64,000 nucleotides of DNA from Rhea pennata (lineage: Eukaryota; Chordata; Aves; Rheiformes; Rheidae): positions 1,390,611 through 1,454,610 of the forward strand of contig NC_084687.1 in assembly GCF_028389875.1 (NCBI RefSeq). Reading direction: 5' to 3'. This document shows, piece by piece, positions 23,401-47,165 of the stretch. The translations under genes and the position numbers were made by a program. The stretch's first letter is position 1. Every line of letters starts with the position of its first letter. The notes under the pieces are model-generated. The model was given only the letters and a program-made list of their open reading frames with translations, ran no database searches and was not told where the DNA came from.

Positions 23401-26400
23401 GTTCCTCAGTGTTGTAAGCCCTCTTCTTGGAGTCAGGGACTTCAGGCAGTCACAGCAGTGTCTTTTCACCTGGTAATCTAGGAATCGGAGTGCCATGCTG
23501 AGGTGAAAAATTTTCTTACCGTAAGGTTCTGGACTGAGTTCTTTGAAACACCTCTATCAAATAGACCCACTTTGCTCAGAGGCAGTTATGAGAGGGAGAT
23601 CGCCCTCACAGCCCAGTTGGCTGGATCATACATCTAGGTGGAGAGGGAGACTCTGTTCCAGGGAGGCTTAACTATATTTGCAAGATACAGCAGCATTACC
23701 AGGAGAGAATAAAGATGTGGCTCTAAGTTGCAGCTATTGTGGTGGTGTTCCAGGCTGCTCCTGAAAGAGGAAGCTGTGTTTCAGCCCAGTCAAGTATTCC
23801 CTCCCTTACCTCCGCAATGAGATCTAGTGCTTATGTGACCACAGAGTGACCTGGGCCCAAAAGAGAACTTTATTCTTTGACAAGTTCATTTGCTGTCAGA
23901 GCAGCCAGTTGATCCAACTCACTCTGTGTGTCCTACAGCTGTCAGATCTGATGGAAGAGAAGCGGTGGGAGCATGTGGTGAAGAGAGGGGAACAGGACTT
24001 TACTTTTGCAGGATCTCTTGCACCAAGTTAAGCAGCATGAAACTGTATCTCAAGAGTAAGAGCAAGCACAAGACAGCTTTTCCCAGTCATCAGAACATTT
24101 CTTGGAGAGTTGGGAGAGCTCAGGTGAAAACCCTTCTTCAAATCAGCAAACTAGCGATTTGAATCCACTTCAGAAGGGCAGTGTGCAGAGGAACATAAAC
24201 TCTTCCTGCCTCTTTAGAGTGAGAGGTAGGATATGCTGAATGACAGCATCCTCCAGGGGACCCAGGTTTACAGTTAAGAAAGAGTTCTAAAGAGTTAAAC
24301 AGTTTTCATGTTAATAAGAACAAAGAAAAAAATCTATAGTCCCACAAAAAACAATCTTTTCACTGCTTTGTATCTTCCATGTTTCAAAACTTTTCCAGTT
24401 GCCTACAGGAACTTCTATGAAAAAAAGGGTAGACAGCCAAACTCGAGGTATGGGAAGCACATACACAGACGTGTCAATGCTCATCTTGCAGCCCGTCTTT
24501 CCGTATTATCAACAGCAAGAACAGGCAGAAACCCTTATCTGCCCCTGCAGGTTGCTTTTGAAATAGTTTGAAAATAGATTCTGCTCTTTAAATAGCTGTG
24601 TGGACTTGACTTGTAAGACCCACCCCATGCTAAGCTGTCCCATTCCTGAGAGGGGGAACTCTGATTAATAAACCCACTCCCCTGGCCCAGCTGATTCCAC
24701 CAGCAAGGTGGGCGAGGACAGTGCAGAGCAGCATGTGAGATCCTTGGGACTTGGGGCCTTTCCTCAGTGCTGCTTTTGGGTGGGGACAATAATAACAATT
24801 CTGTCCGATCTCTTCCCAAGTTGGGTTTATGGCATGACTGTTTGCCTCAGTCACATGATTATCTAGCATAAATCCAGGTGTAGTTAGAACATTGAAAAAC
24901 AAATCCTGTTCCACTCTGATGCTCGGGCATCAAGACGCAGCCCCCAAACCTTTCCTTTCATAAAGTACTGTGGGAAGTGCCTACTCTGAAGTAGGTAGTT
25001 GGTGCTTGGGGCAGAGACTGGAATTCAAGACTCCCTCTTTCCACAGCTCTGCAAGTTGGCAAAAAGGTCTTGATTTCTGGGCCTGACAGCTCCCAAAGCT
25101 GTCTCCATGACTGTTCATCTCTTAACAGATGTTGTGTTTGGAAGAGCTGGTAAGACAATATGGATGTTGAAATAATAACTGGCTTAAAATGGTGCATGAG
25201 GGTAAGAAGAGAGCAGAAAGTAGAGAAGGGGCCAGGAGATGAAGCCAGGATGGCAGACTCAAATAGAGGAGGAGGTAAACAGGTTGTAACAAGAAAAGGA
25301 GAGTATCTCCTTCTGACTACATATTAATAGAAAGAGTTGCTGTAGAATTCAGCTAAAGACTCTCCAGCCCTGTGCCCAGTAGCAGCCATAGTTCAAGTGT
25401 CCTAATAACACTAATTTTTTTTTTTTTTTTTTTTTAGTTACCAGGTGTCCAGTCCCTTTCATTCTTCATGGAGCTGAATAGACATGTCTTATTCTCAGAA
25501 GGTAATCCCTTCTTGTGCATTCATTTCACAGTAGCTTTGAACAGGACTGCACTGTTAGCCTCCCTGCGTTTTGGATCTTTGCCATTAAGCTAATCATCAC
25601 ATAGGCAGACAGGAGGGCTTAAGGTAGGACTTCTTGCTGTAGCTGCAGCTCACTGCATCTGTGGAACCTGCTGCCACCATGTGTCAAGGTGAGGAGCTCA
25701 ACAGAGTTCAGCACAGGACTATGGACTGATTAAGCAAGGCCACTTTTGCTAGGAGAGGTAGCTTTGGCATCACCTCTCTCCTACACATCTCACCTTGCTT
25801 ATTTCTTTAGACCACCAGAGCTACAAGAGCAAAACTACTAAGCTGTGTGAACAGATACTGTCATACCAGCGCAGAGACAGTAATGTACGGGTGTCTCGAA
25901 TGAAGGGGGATGTCTGTAATGTATTATGAATGTTCTCTATATGTCATTTTACATGCCTGACATTATATTCCCTGGCAGGAACAAGAAAAGTATGCGGAAA
26001 TTAAACAATGAGAGAGAGGAAATAGCTTCAGGGTCCTTAAATGAATAGTGCGAGAAAATGCTTCTCTGCCTCCCACAAAGCCAGGTTAATAAAGGCCAAA
26101 GCCTAGAGTCAAAGGAACACTAAACCACCAAGTATTTTGCCTAAAACCACTAAGTATTTTACAGCTGCTAGGGGACATGGAAAGAAACCATGGCAAATGA
26201 GTGTAATTTGCCATAAAAGCGCAAAAAGAAAAGGGTTTTGATAAAAGCCAGATTTATCTCCTTTTTCTGTTTGTTATGCATCTCTGCATAAATAGTATTT
26301 TTGTGTTGAGCTGCTCGTCAGCCAGGGTCTTGGACAGCAGCTTTCTTGCAAGTGCAGATGGGCACTAGTGTCACTGACCCTGGAGAAGAACAATATGGTA

Positions 26401-29340
26401 GCCTAGCAATCCAGACCAAGAGGGGCTGCACCCTGCAAATAACTAAGGCTGACTTCTCAGAGGTGGGGCTTCAGAGGAAGTGCGTGAAAATGCATCTTGC
26501 TCTAAGTCCATGCCACAAAGTAAAAATCAAGTGTTCTGCTCCCCAAATGCAATCTCGAGGAAGAGAGAACAGGCTCCTGGATCACTGAAATAACCCTCTG
26601 GTTCCTATCACGGGGAGGCACGAAGCTCTTTGGGAAAATTGTTTCTTGAATGTTTTCTGACAGTTCATCCAGAACAGCACCGAACAACTTAGAGGTTGCT
26701 ACAACTCACCTTTTCACTTCTGAATCTCAGAGATCTGCACAGATGGTAACAGTTCGTGGCAAGGGAAATACCCCTTGATCATCACATGGCAACTTCCTGG
26801 GGGTAACAGTTAAAATATGAACTTCAGATATGACTTCGCATGGAGAAATATACAGTTACCCTTCTTGGCACAATTGTATCAGACATGTAAGCAGAGGAAT
26901 GGAGGGAGATGCATCTGAAGGCAAGCTGCAATCTCATAAACATAGTCAGGCCTGAAACTGGGGCATGTTCTGACCAATGCAGCTGCAGTTCAGCCGCCAG
27001 AGGAGGCCAAAGCAACAAGAGCATGAGCTGTGTTTTTTCCAGCAGCCTGCCTTCCTGGCGGGTATTAGTCTGGAAGGACAGGTCAGAACTGCAGGCAAAG
27101 TCTGTCCTTGAAAAGGCTTTCAGGGCAATTTGTGGAGTCAATAGGACTCGTGGGTCACTGGGGCGGGAAGCTGCGCCAGGATAGTTCCCTGCAGATCTGC
27201 ATTTACTCACTCGCTGGGGAAGTAGCAAGGAGTGTGCGTATATTCAGCTGTGTTTCTGCTCCTCTTTTCATGTTCCTTATCCTCCTGGAGCCGTTGAATT
27301 CCCCTGGAGGAAGGCAGACAGTTGCTAGCCTTAATCACTGTGCATGCAGAGGCAGAATGCTCTTGTCTGAGTGCTGCCAAGAGTCACGCACTGCAATTGT
27401 TTTTTAAATCCAGCCAAAAAAAAATGCCCCTAGAGCAAGCAAAAAAAAAGCAAAGCCATGTCAGCACAGGTATCCTTCTCCTTCCAGAGCAGCTGGCACT
27501 GTACGCTGCCTGGAACATTATTAACTGCATGCTTTCACTGTGGCAAACATCCAGGCCACATCTCATTGCAGAATCTCAGGTTAATTTGGGATCTCTGGCA
27601 GTGGTGCATGAAGACATTGATCCAAGAACTTTCTGCCTTGTGCTTTCCTGGGAAGGGTGCAGTTTGTGACTCACATTCTCTCATTCAGGCAGAAGGACTC
27701 AGTTTCATCTGTCAAACTGCAGCAGGCTCAAAGAAAGATGCTTGGAGAAAGGAGCAGCTTCATACTCTGCTGGGAAGAATCTCCCTTGATAAGGAGTAAC
27801 CAGGAATAAGAGTTGTAGCTGGATGCACTAGAAGCAGGGAAAGACAAGGAATGAATGACAAGATTGTCAAGAAAGCAGTGTAAAGGCTGAATCTCACAAG
27901 GAGCAAATTTAAAGCAGCACAAAGAACAGCTTCTCTTTCCAGAGACCCTCTCTTCCTACTTGGCATCGCACTTCCCCTGCCTTCCAGGCCAGATTTATGA
28001 TGAGCTGCTGCAGCTAAACTCATTTATAGTTGGCATTGACACAGCTGTCAGTGAAGAGAGTTTGTTGTCAAATGCAGCTGCACTATGAGGCCAGTGCAGT
28101 GCTGATCTGAGTACACTGGCTGCGGTGTGAGCTCCACAGTGCATCAGCAAAGCAGGTCTGCCTAGCTTAAATACCCTGCAGCTGGTTGTTGTACCACCTG
28201 GAGTTCTTTGGCCAAGTCAGTACATACAATGCATTCAGCTCTTTAAGGCTGAATGCAAAGAGAGAAGTTAATGCTCTTCTCTGTTGTGATGCTCCTCTGC
28301 AATTTGTGGGTGTCATCATGAATTCACTGGGGATCTCACACCACAAACTTTGTCTTCCTAGTGGCAATACTGGTCAAGATGCCAATGGATTCTCTTCAAA
28401 ACTACCCTGTAAGAGAGCAGAAGACTACTCAGACACTTCGCCCTATCCCTGCTCCCTGATTAAGTCCTGCCAGTAAAGTCTCTGGACTATGATGTGAACT
28501 CTTTGCCAGGGTGGCTAACTGCAGCATCATCTGACTAGTTTCTTTGTCCAAAGGACTGTGAGCAGAGAATCAGAACAGATAGAAACATCCAAATACCAGA
28601 AATACAAATAAGTTAGAAGACAGTACTACTGGTACTACTGCTTGACTAGGAAAAGAAGGTTAACTTCACAGTGAGAGAGATCAGGCCTAATGGGTGAGTT
28701 TACCTACCCATATACTGCAGGACAGGACAAGGTATATTTTCAGTATCTTAACCAAAAGTTAGTGGTGAGGAACGAACCAAAAATAGAGAGGTCAGAGTCA
28801 ATTTTTTCCCAGTAAGAAACAGGATTTGGGCCAAGATGTTTAACCAAGACAAGTAATACAATTACTGATACAAGTTAAGATGGAGGCGTACCAAAACCTA
28901 GTACAGCAACACTCAATATAGGGATGGTACTGTGATTAAATGACTGCTTAAAAAGGCCTTCTGATTATAAAATCAAAGAAAAAATAACCAGACTTGGCAG
29001 AAAAACTGTTTCAGCTTCTATACATGTCTGCTGGAGGTTTGCAATCGTAGATCAGCAGGAAAGCAGGCAGGCAAGGACTAGTCTGTGAAAGTCAGGGCTG
29101 AAGTAGCATTTAAAACAAGCAAGGAACAACAATGCCTGAGATGCAGATTTGCAAAGAGAAACAGAAAGTAAAGCAGGGAGCAAAGTCCACACTTGCAGGA
29201 GCAGGATTAAAATACTGAGATGAGCAAATAATATAAGGTTTAAAAATAGGGAATTCCCTTGTATTTAAGTTCATTAAAAACAAGAACTTATTTATGGATT
29301 ACCTACAAGATGTCACATTAACAGCACATTAAGGTTACAA
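20451..29340. other. Intergenic DNA, no recognised gene
   Basis: No exon, RNA gene or recognisable interspersed repeat was identified. A 21-base T run is at 25415-25435. All open frames are short (at most about 134 codons), overlap on opposite strands, and show no family motif. Confidence 0.5.
25415..25435. repeat. Poly(T) tract, 21 nt
   Basis: Uninterrupted run of T. No transposon body is visible on either side, so it is treated as a homopolymer rather than a retroposon tail. Confidence 0.9.
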
Positions 29341-29362
29341 AGTCAAATGATGAAGGTGGAGA

Positions 29363-29425
29363 ATATTGGTATTAAACTTGCCCATGAAATGTTTATCTCC
29401 TGCGTATATACCTTCTGCTACAGCT
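29363..29425 (+). repeat. Diverged direct duplicate, copy A (about 62 bp)
   Basis: It aligns with 30124-30187 at about 82 percent identity over 62 ungapped bases, including ATTAAACTTGCCCA, ATCTCCTG and TTCTGCTACAG blocks. Copies lie about 760 bp apart in the same orientation. The family is unknown to me; it could be an old dispersed repeat or the edge of a segmental duplication. Confidence 0.7.
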
Positions 29426-30123
29426 TGGCTAACTATCCCACAGGAAATCTCACAAAACAAAAGGAGAGCCCAGCCCTTTGGGTTCCCATCCAGCAACACA
29501 AACACATCCTTCCACTTGTTTTGGCACACCCTACAGGAGGCAGGACTGGGTATAAACACTGTAGAATCATATAATTGAAGATATACCTATTGCACATGTT
29601 CAGTGTTCAGGAGAGGAATGATTCTTTCCCTTGTACAAACTATTCTAGCTATTGTGTTCTGCACTTAGCATTTCTATATCTAAGGATCTTCAGCCCATCT
29701 GGAAGGAAGAATGCGTAGATCGGAAACAAATTCAGTCCTGTCTAGTTGGAGTTTGCAGCTGTAAATGAAGGATATTTCTTGGCCTCCAGCAGACATTGAA
29801 AAAACTCTCATGGAGAATCCATGTCCACCCATGAAGGTTTGGCCTGAGGTCACTGGAATATGCATTTCCATCTGTAGTGCCTTCTCCCCAGACTGTTCCT
29901 TCATTTTCTGCATTCAGGACTTGAGAAAAAAATGTAGAAGTGTGTGTTGTGGGATAAACATCTCGTGCTGCAGTCAAAGCCCTGTGATACAAACTGGTTC
30001 ATCACAAGATTTGGAGCACCCCAGGTAGCTGGTGCACCTATACTTGCACAACCAGTTCCTTTGCAGGGCCTTACCCTCACCACAGTGATGGCAGTGCCAT
30101 GTTTGCCTGCCCTTGCAGGCCAG

Positions 30124-30187
30124 AGTTGTTGATATTAAACTTGCCCAGGAAAAGGTAATCTCCTGTGTACAAACATTCTGCTACAGT
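30124..30187 (+). repeat. Diverged direct duplicate, copy B
   Basis: Partner of the copy at 29363-29425. Similarity stops abruptly on both sides, which argues for a short inserted module rather than a long duplicated block. Confidence 0.7.
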
Positions 30188-30869
30188 TTTGACACTTGTT
30201 TACCATGGACGTTGGAGCCAGGAGAGATCTACCGAGGTACAACCATTTCTGCTTTAGTGAAACAATGCTTCCCATGCTGGTTGTTTTCTATCGATCTGCA
30301 TGATTCATTCAATTCATATCAATACATTCAGGCAAAAAAATCCACAGTGCTGTCTGCAGATGCAGCTTTGGACTAGTGGCATTGCAGTTCATAAGCAACA
30401 CCTAGGCCTGAAAGGTCAGATGAGTTAGTCTAGGCAGTACTCGACTGCAGCCAGTGCTGAAGCAGCTAAGATCTTACCATGCAACACAGAAAGTACTGTC
30501 TTTCCTCATTCTTGCTGGCGTGGGAGAGTTTACACAGCAGTCTTCCTTACCAGTCATTCCCCTCCCAGTCCAAAGGGCTCCACATCTCCAAAGGGCTAAC
30601 GAAGGCACTGCTTTACTTGACGCTAAGAACCTTGTTCCGTACTGGTATCTACAGAGCTGAGAGTGTATTTTGTAACAGCCAAAGGTCAGGTCTGCAATAG
30701 GAAGCCCCATAAAACTCCATGGCAAACAGCCCTGGCAGAGTGTCAGGCCTTTTTCCTAGAGGAGAGTGATTAGACAGAGATTCCCAGATCAGGTGATCCC
30801 AAGAAGTGGACTGCATCCAGTGCTGCAAAGGAAGATTAAAACAAAATTGAAACACATTAAGGTGCCTGT

Positions 30870-31262
30870 TGTGCAATTTGGGAAGGAATTTCTTGCCAAC
30901 CCAAAAATATCTGATCGTGTAACAGCACAGCACCTTGGCATCCAAGAGGATTCTCTGTATTACCTTCACAGATGCAGGCACAGGCATTCTGCTACTTGTG
31001 GAGAAGGAAGGAGGGAAAAAGCAAGCAAAAACACCATAGCCAAACTACACTTTGGGAGGAGAAGATAGTCTACTGGTTCAGGAATTCAGGATCTGGGCCA
31101 CAGATCTCTGAAGGCTGGGAGCGTATTCTGGGGTGGTACACTGCACACTCACCTTCTTTTATAATCTTCCCAAGGCATTTGTTATGGGCCACCACAGGAG
31201 AAAACACTGGCCTAGACAGGCCTGCCTCAGATCCAGTATGACTCTTCTAATATTTATGTCCT
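30870..31262 (+). mobile_element. Old CR1-L-like LINE 3' fragment
   Basis: Sense-orientation CR1-L words occur in order: 'CAATTTGGGAAGGAATTTC' followed by 'TTGCCAACCCAAAAATATC', then 'CATTTGTTATGGGCCACC', 'GGCCTAGACAGGCCTGCCTC' and the tail 'CCAGTATGACTCTTCTAA'. These correspond to the conserved 'GGAAATTCCTTCCTGACCCC', 'TGGGCTAGATGGACC' and 'CCAGTATGGCTCTTCTTATG' regions. No reading frame is preserved. Confidence 0.65.
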
Positions 31263-32504
31263 TATCATAAAGAGTATTAGATTGACCTTAGCTGGTTTAG
31301 CTCACAGTAAAAGGCAAGTTTCTCATGCATCTTAAGCTACCCTAGGATTAAAATGATGCATCTGGGAGGAAAAAACAACCTCTTGCTCTCTGCTAGACCA
31401 GCAAAACAGCCAAGAGATACTAACAATGCGAACATCCTCCAGCAGGACAACAGCACAAATATGCAGCCTACCACTAAATGCTCCTGCGTCAGCCTGACAG
31501 GCGCAGCCAGGATCAGCTCAGACGTGGGCCATTGCTCACCACAACCGCCTCGTGTGCATGTAGAGGCGATCAATCTGCTTTCCAGGGTAACTTGCCATCC
31601 CGCTGCTCTCAGCAGAGAGCCCTGCCAGCCTGCTAACAAATCAATAACCTCCCAACTGGCTCTCTGCCCAGAAGTGAAGGGGCCACATTTACCAATGATT
31701 AACTACGTTACATCTTCTCTTGCTCTTCGGCTCAGTTCTGTTCCCTACCCCAAGCATGTTTTTCCCTTGCGCTGCTTAATCTCACCTGACCAAGAGAAAA
31801 TCTGGGGGCTTATTTTGAGAAAAGTGATGAAGAAAGAATGAGAGCTAAGAATAAGGTTTTACAGGATAAGACTAGTGTCTGGGAGCTGAGAAAGAAAGAA
31901 GAGTTTAGGCATCAAACAACACAGACAGCCACAGGCAGGTGGCCATGGAGGCCACAGTCACGCACAGCCATGCCCTGCTGCAGTGAGGGAAAGGTAACAG
32001 GAGTGACCAGATTCATTCCCTCTAGCCTGGGTTATGCAATTTGCCCTATCCAAAGGTAAAATCTATGTTAAAGAACTGGCTTCTGGATTATACTGGACCA
32101 TGTTGGACTACCTGCTTCCAAGCTGCTTCTAAGCATCCCTGCACAGGCTCCCAATCAACATCTAGGGTTAGCTGCAAATCTCAGATCTAGAATTTAAAGT
32201 TATTAATGAAATCAAATGTATTAGGCACTGTAAGAGTCATTCTAAAGCACAGACCAAAACCCCTCAGTGAGGAGCAAGGCTCTCACACTGGTTCGGTGCC
32301 CTCCCAATCCTGGCCTACCATATGGCTGGAACATCTCACAGCATAACCCAGGTGGCCATGGGTATGACTGAAACCAGATTTGGAAAATCTGTGCTGCTCA
32401 GGAACATGCAGAGTTGTCATCTAGTCCCACTCTATGTCTGTCCTGTTGCTATGTAAAAATTTTTATCTGTATTTGACTTCTGGGCTTCATAAAAGAGCCT
32501 TTTG

Positions 32505-32530
32505 GGGAGGGAGGGAGGGAGGGAGAGGGA
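32505..32530. repeat. (GGGA)n microsatellite
   Basis: Short GGGA/GGGAG purine repeat, slightly interrupted. Confidence 0.85.
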
Positions 32531-34592
32531 CAGAGGAACAAGCAGGGTGGTGGTAATTCTTCTGGAAGGAGCCAGATAAAAACCTAGGGTGAAGTGTGCA
32601 AGATTTAGGTTGGATTATCTGAAATTGAATGGATTTGCTGTGGGGGTAAGAGGAGATAAATCTGATTACTGAAGAGATGAAGCCTTGATAAAGCATTTTC
32701 CCCATAGCAATGAGATCTGAATGTTTTATGCTAGCTATGCACATGCACTCATCAATCCTCACACCAAGTTTTCTGTGAACTGGGAATGAGGAGGAGCCAA
32801 AACCTCACAGAAATATATGTGGTACTTCATTGTCGTCAATCTGAGTACTAGAAAATGGTACACAGGAACTGTAGGTCATCTCAAACCCAGCACTAAGAAG
32901 TAGTTAGCACACAGATAAGGCTATCAGGTAAGGCTATCATGTTTTCAGAGAGAATTACACTGAGAGAAATTAATGTGCATGCATTATTTGTCCATTTTTT
33001 CCAATAAAGAACATAAAGAACTGCATAATTTGCATTCAACGAGGGTTCATCCAAACCCTCAAGAAGCCCTGAACCCGCTATGCAGCTATGGAGGCTATCA
33101 TAGCAAGTCCAGTGTTCTCTGAAAATACCATATTTACTGAACACATGGTACACAGACAAAGTCATGCACTCAGTGAGCCTTGATAGAATTACCAGGCACT
33201 GAAAAATCCTGAACAATTAAAAAAATAAATAAATGCATGCAGAAACAATCCCCAAAAGGAAAAGAGAACATGTCCAAGAAATCCTGGATATTTGATGGCC
33301 TCTTGGACTTTAGTCTAATGATTAGCCAGTCTCAAGCAAATACATTTCAGTCCACAAGAAATGTTTTTCTGGATAGCCGGCAATGCAGGACTGGGTTCTT
33401 TCTAGTCAGTGCATCAATGATGGGAAAGATACGCTACGCCAAACTCTGCCTGAAGCAACAATTGTGTGGCCATGCTGTCTTCATGCCTCCTTAAAGACAT
33501 GGGAGAAGCCCAGAGACTGAACCTTTATTGCAGGTAATGCAGTACAACCAAATAATTTCAGCTACCCAAGTGGCTATATGCAGTTTGTCAAAATAGCACC
33601 AAAACCTGATTTTCTCACTAAAGTATGACAAATATACCGTGCACCTGGAAAAGTCCTGGAAAATCCAGATTAACAGGGATAATATCCCTTTTCAGAGCTG
33701 AGCTACATATCAAAAATCCACTTCCCAGTAGCTATTAAAATAAATCCCACCAGGTTATCAGTATAGCAGTAGTATGGGAAAACTTCAGTTTAAGCTGGAC
33801 CAGGGCAAACTATAAATAACCTAGCCAGGCTTGATTTTCCAATTTTACTTGTTAACAACTAAGCTAAGGACAGTACTCACTGCACTCACAAGAATGATGC
33901 AATCTCCATAGTCTGCTTTTGGAAGTAATCTAAACCTTTCAGTCCTATGGTCCTGTAAAATTCTTAAAGAAGTATACAATGTGATTCTGTACCAGTGACA
34001 GTTCAGGATCTGACCCACCACTAAACTGCATTGGCTGAAAGTGAAAAGGACAGTTAGAGTGTTGTGAGTATTATTTCAGCTCAGAGTATTTTAAAAGTAT
34101 GAATCAAATCTCTCAAACTCCTAAGACTTGTCTAAAAATCACTTGATTAAAAAAGAAAAACAATGAAGGCACTTATTTTCCATGTGTTTTTTGAGCTTAG
34201 GCCAAACTTCACTGACAGATTGAAGATTTTCTTAGTAATTTGGAAAGACAGAACCAAATACATTTTTTGAATGAAAGCAAGAAATTCTCACAGATTCACC
34301 TGATGCCTGAATGTGAGGCTTTAAGGGGAAAAAAATAAAAAGACAACACTGAAATATTTGCAATATGATTACAATATGTGGCAGTAATGAAATCCAGTTT
34401 GACCTATTTGTTTTATCCTGTAGGACAACGATCCCCAAAGCTGGATTTGCAAAGATGTGACTGGTCAAGTGGTTCTAACATCTTTGGTTCTGATGGAGAA
34501 AAGCACAACAGATGGTAGGAGGAGAAAAAAAGGAGAACATTTAACTGTTTTTTCCAAAACTAACAGAAGGAATTAAAATATTGCAGCTATTT

Positions 34593-34595
<3 letters not shown>

Positions 34596-34626
<31 letters not shown>
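34596..34626. repeat. (TA)n microsatellite
   Basis: About 15 TA units, followed by further AT-rich imperfect palindromes to about 34660. Confidence 0.95.
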
Positions 34627-34942
34627 CTTTTCTATCTATATATAAATATATAGATATATCTTCCATTAGCAATTACTATAACTGCTCATGAGATGCTATG
34701 AAGGAAGGGCAGTATCAAAAAGACATTCTCTCATTTCAGGTGTTGTGAGCCCTCCTATAAAGAGTCTGAACACCAGACTGCAGATTTCAGTTTTGTACAT
34801 CTCAGATAACTGCAACTGGTTTGTTCATCCTTATCAAACAGCTTCACTAAGGATGAATGTCTGAGCTAAATGCACTTTCCAGGCAAGATCACATACATCT
34901 CAATGATGTTAAGCTAAGTAAATAGTTTAAGGGGAAAAAAAA

Positions 34943-34944
<2 letters not shown>

Positions 34945-34974
<30 letters not shown>
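34945..34974. repeat. (GA)n microsatellite
   Basis: About 15 uninterrupted GA units after a short poly(A). Confidence 0.95.
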
Positions 34975-34976
<2 letters not shown>

Positions 34977-37040
34977 TAAAATCAGAAAGATAAGTCCTTT
35001 CAGGCCTCAGAGTGGACTGAAGCATAACGCAAAAGATCAGCTGGAACAGAGGCTTATTAGAATGTTCATTGGTTTCTTCAAATATCAACTCACTTTATTA
35101 CACTAAACAAATAGTTTTAACGTAGAAGTGGAGAAGACTCATTTAAAAAATGTTAATTGTGAAGCTATATGTAGTCCCCTGATGTCAGATGGCCTAGCTA
35201 CCCACTAACCGGTTCAAAAAAGAATTTCGCTTCATAGTTATACTATGTTTATTGAACTAGTAGCACAAGGAACCAGAGCCTGCTGAAGCAGCATGCGTGT
35301 GCTCAGTGTAATCCTTCCCAATCAGTCCTCAAGCCCAAGTCAAACTCACTCTGCAGAGACAGCCAAATTCTCTACTTAACTCTCTTAGAGTCTGTTTGAC
35401 TTTTACAGCTTGTTTTTCACTCACTCGTTACATCAAGCTTGATTACAAAATATATCTATACCATATATCATATGATATATATCATACATATAACAAATAT
35501 ATAATTTCTGCCTTTTCCTCTTCTCTCTACCTCTCCATCCTCTGATCTTTGCTTTCTGGAGGTGTTTTGCCTTTCCTTCCTTTCAGTAATTCTGAGTTTG
35601 CACCCACACAGGTTTCATTTCCATATCCTGAGTTGAAATGATCACAATGACATCAGTAACCACAACAGTAGCCTCCTTATTAGGCTTTAGTTATCATGCC
35701 CTTGAGGTTCATCCCTTCCCATCACTTGTTCCAGCTATCTATATCAACCCAGACTGACATGACCACGTCACACTCCCTTCAAATTTTACACACCCACCGT
35801 ATTGCTTTTGTTCAGCCTGCTGACAGGAATAGTGACCTGCACAGGAAGAGGAAAACACAAAACACTTTTGTTATTATTTAAAAAAAAATCTTTTCAAATA
35901 TGTATCCTGCCCTCAACGGCTTAGCTCAGCAGGGGGAGAAGCAATTTCCTGAGAGTGATGTCTGTGCTTCCCCTGAAAGGATGGCACATCACTCACCAGG
36001 CTTTACACATAGCTACTACAGCAGCCATTTTTCACACAGTAAGTTTGGCAGTGCCATTGGTTTTTGTTTAATATGAACATTAAGACACATCACAGGCTTT
36101 TTACTCTTCCTGCCTAAATACTCAGATTAAATTGGGGCATTTAAACACCAAGCGTACTGATTTCAGCAGGAGCTACACAACTTCGCAGAGCTGGTCTCTG
36201 GATTTAAGTCCTCCTCGTTGTGCAACTACTGCTTCTTATTGGTTCAGGCATCACTTTACCTGGTGACTATATAACTGAGCTGTCTCATCTCTTCTCAGGG
36301 GTGGGTGTAAAGATGTGCCCAAGTCTCATTCTTCCAGTCTCAGAGGTGAACACTGCCAGGCAGTGTGGCTGCAGGGTTGGGGGCCTTTGGGCATGAGCTG
36401 TGAGCCAAGTGCAGACCCCTTTGCCTCACTCGGCTTGGTCTCTTTGCTGGCCGTTTTCACAGGACTCCTGTTATAGAGCTGGGTGCAGAACGGTCTTGCT
36501 AACACCCGGGAACCCCTCAACGAAGGCAGAGGAACCACGCAGTGCAGCTGTGCTCCCGGATGCTCCATCCCAGGACAACTGCTCCGTGCCCGGGACACCT
36601 CTCAGCCAGGTTTCAGCTGCCCGAGCGTCTGGGCAAAGTCGCTTTCCCGGCTCCTCCTCCGCTCTCGCTGCCCGCCGGCCACGGCTCCGCGGGGAGAACG
36701 AGGCCCCGGGCCGGCGCGATACGCGCCCCCTCAACGAGCCCCGACCAGCGCCTGAGGAGAGAAAACGAGCGCCGACCTCCCTTGGCGGGAAGGCTAAACC
36801 CCGCCCCCGCGCCGCCTCTTGGTTACGAATCAGCCTATAGACAGCGCAGGAGGTTGAAATTCGTATCGGCGGCCTAATAGCGCGCGGTCGGGCGCATTCC
36901 ACGCGGCAGCCACCGACGCCGATTGGAAGAGCGAGGAGCCTCGGCGCACAGATAGCCAATGGCGCCGTGAGGGGTATCGTCGCCGGGCGAGGCGCAGCCA
37001 ATGAACAAGGCGCGGGGAGCGAGCCGCCCAGGGGCCTCCG

Positions 37041-37047
37041 TATATAA
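37041..37047 (+). promoter_or_regulatory. TATA box (TATATAA)
   Basis: TATATAAGG preceded by GC-rich sequence. It predicts transcription start near 37070, giving a short leader of about 70 nt before the ATG at 37140. The three CCAAT motifs upstream are correctly placed for NF-Y. Confidence 0.85.
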
Positions 37048-37139
37048 GGAGGGCCCGCGGAAAGCAGCTGCTTTCGCGGTGCTGTTCAGACTCGTTGCGC
37101 GTCTGCTGCTGCCAGAGTTTGCGCCCGCCGGCCCGAGCC

Positions 37140-47165
<10,026 letters not shown>

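Larger units (their letters stand above)
31263..36300. other. Intergenic DNA upstream of the alpha-tubulin gene
   Basis: AT-rich sequence with simple repeats at 32505-32530, 34596-34626 and 34945-34974, and an AT-rich palindromic stretch around 35450-35505. A 162-codon plus-strand frame at 31353-31841 shows no recognisable motif and is not called. No exon was recognised. Confidence 0.5.

Noticed and set aside
31353-31841. 162-codon plus-strand frame
   Set aside because: Begins just after an old CR1 fragment, has low-complexity hydrophilic content and no recognisable motif.
35450-35505. AT-rich imperfect palindromes as a replication origin or hairpin RNA
   Set aside because: They are simple TA/ATAT low-complexity sequence; no conserved arms or loop.
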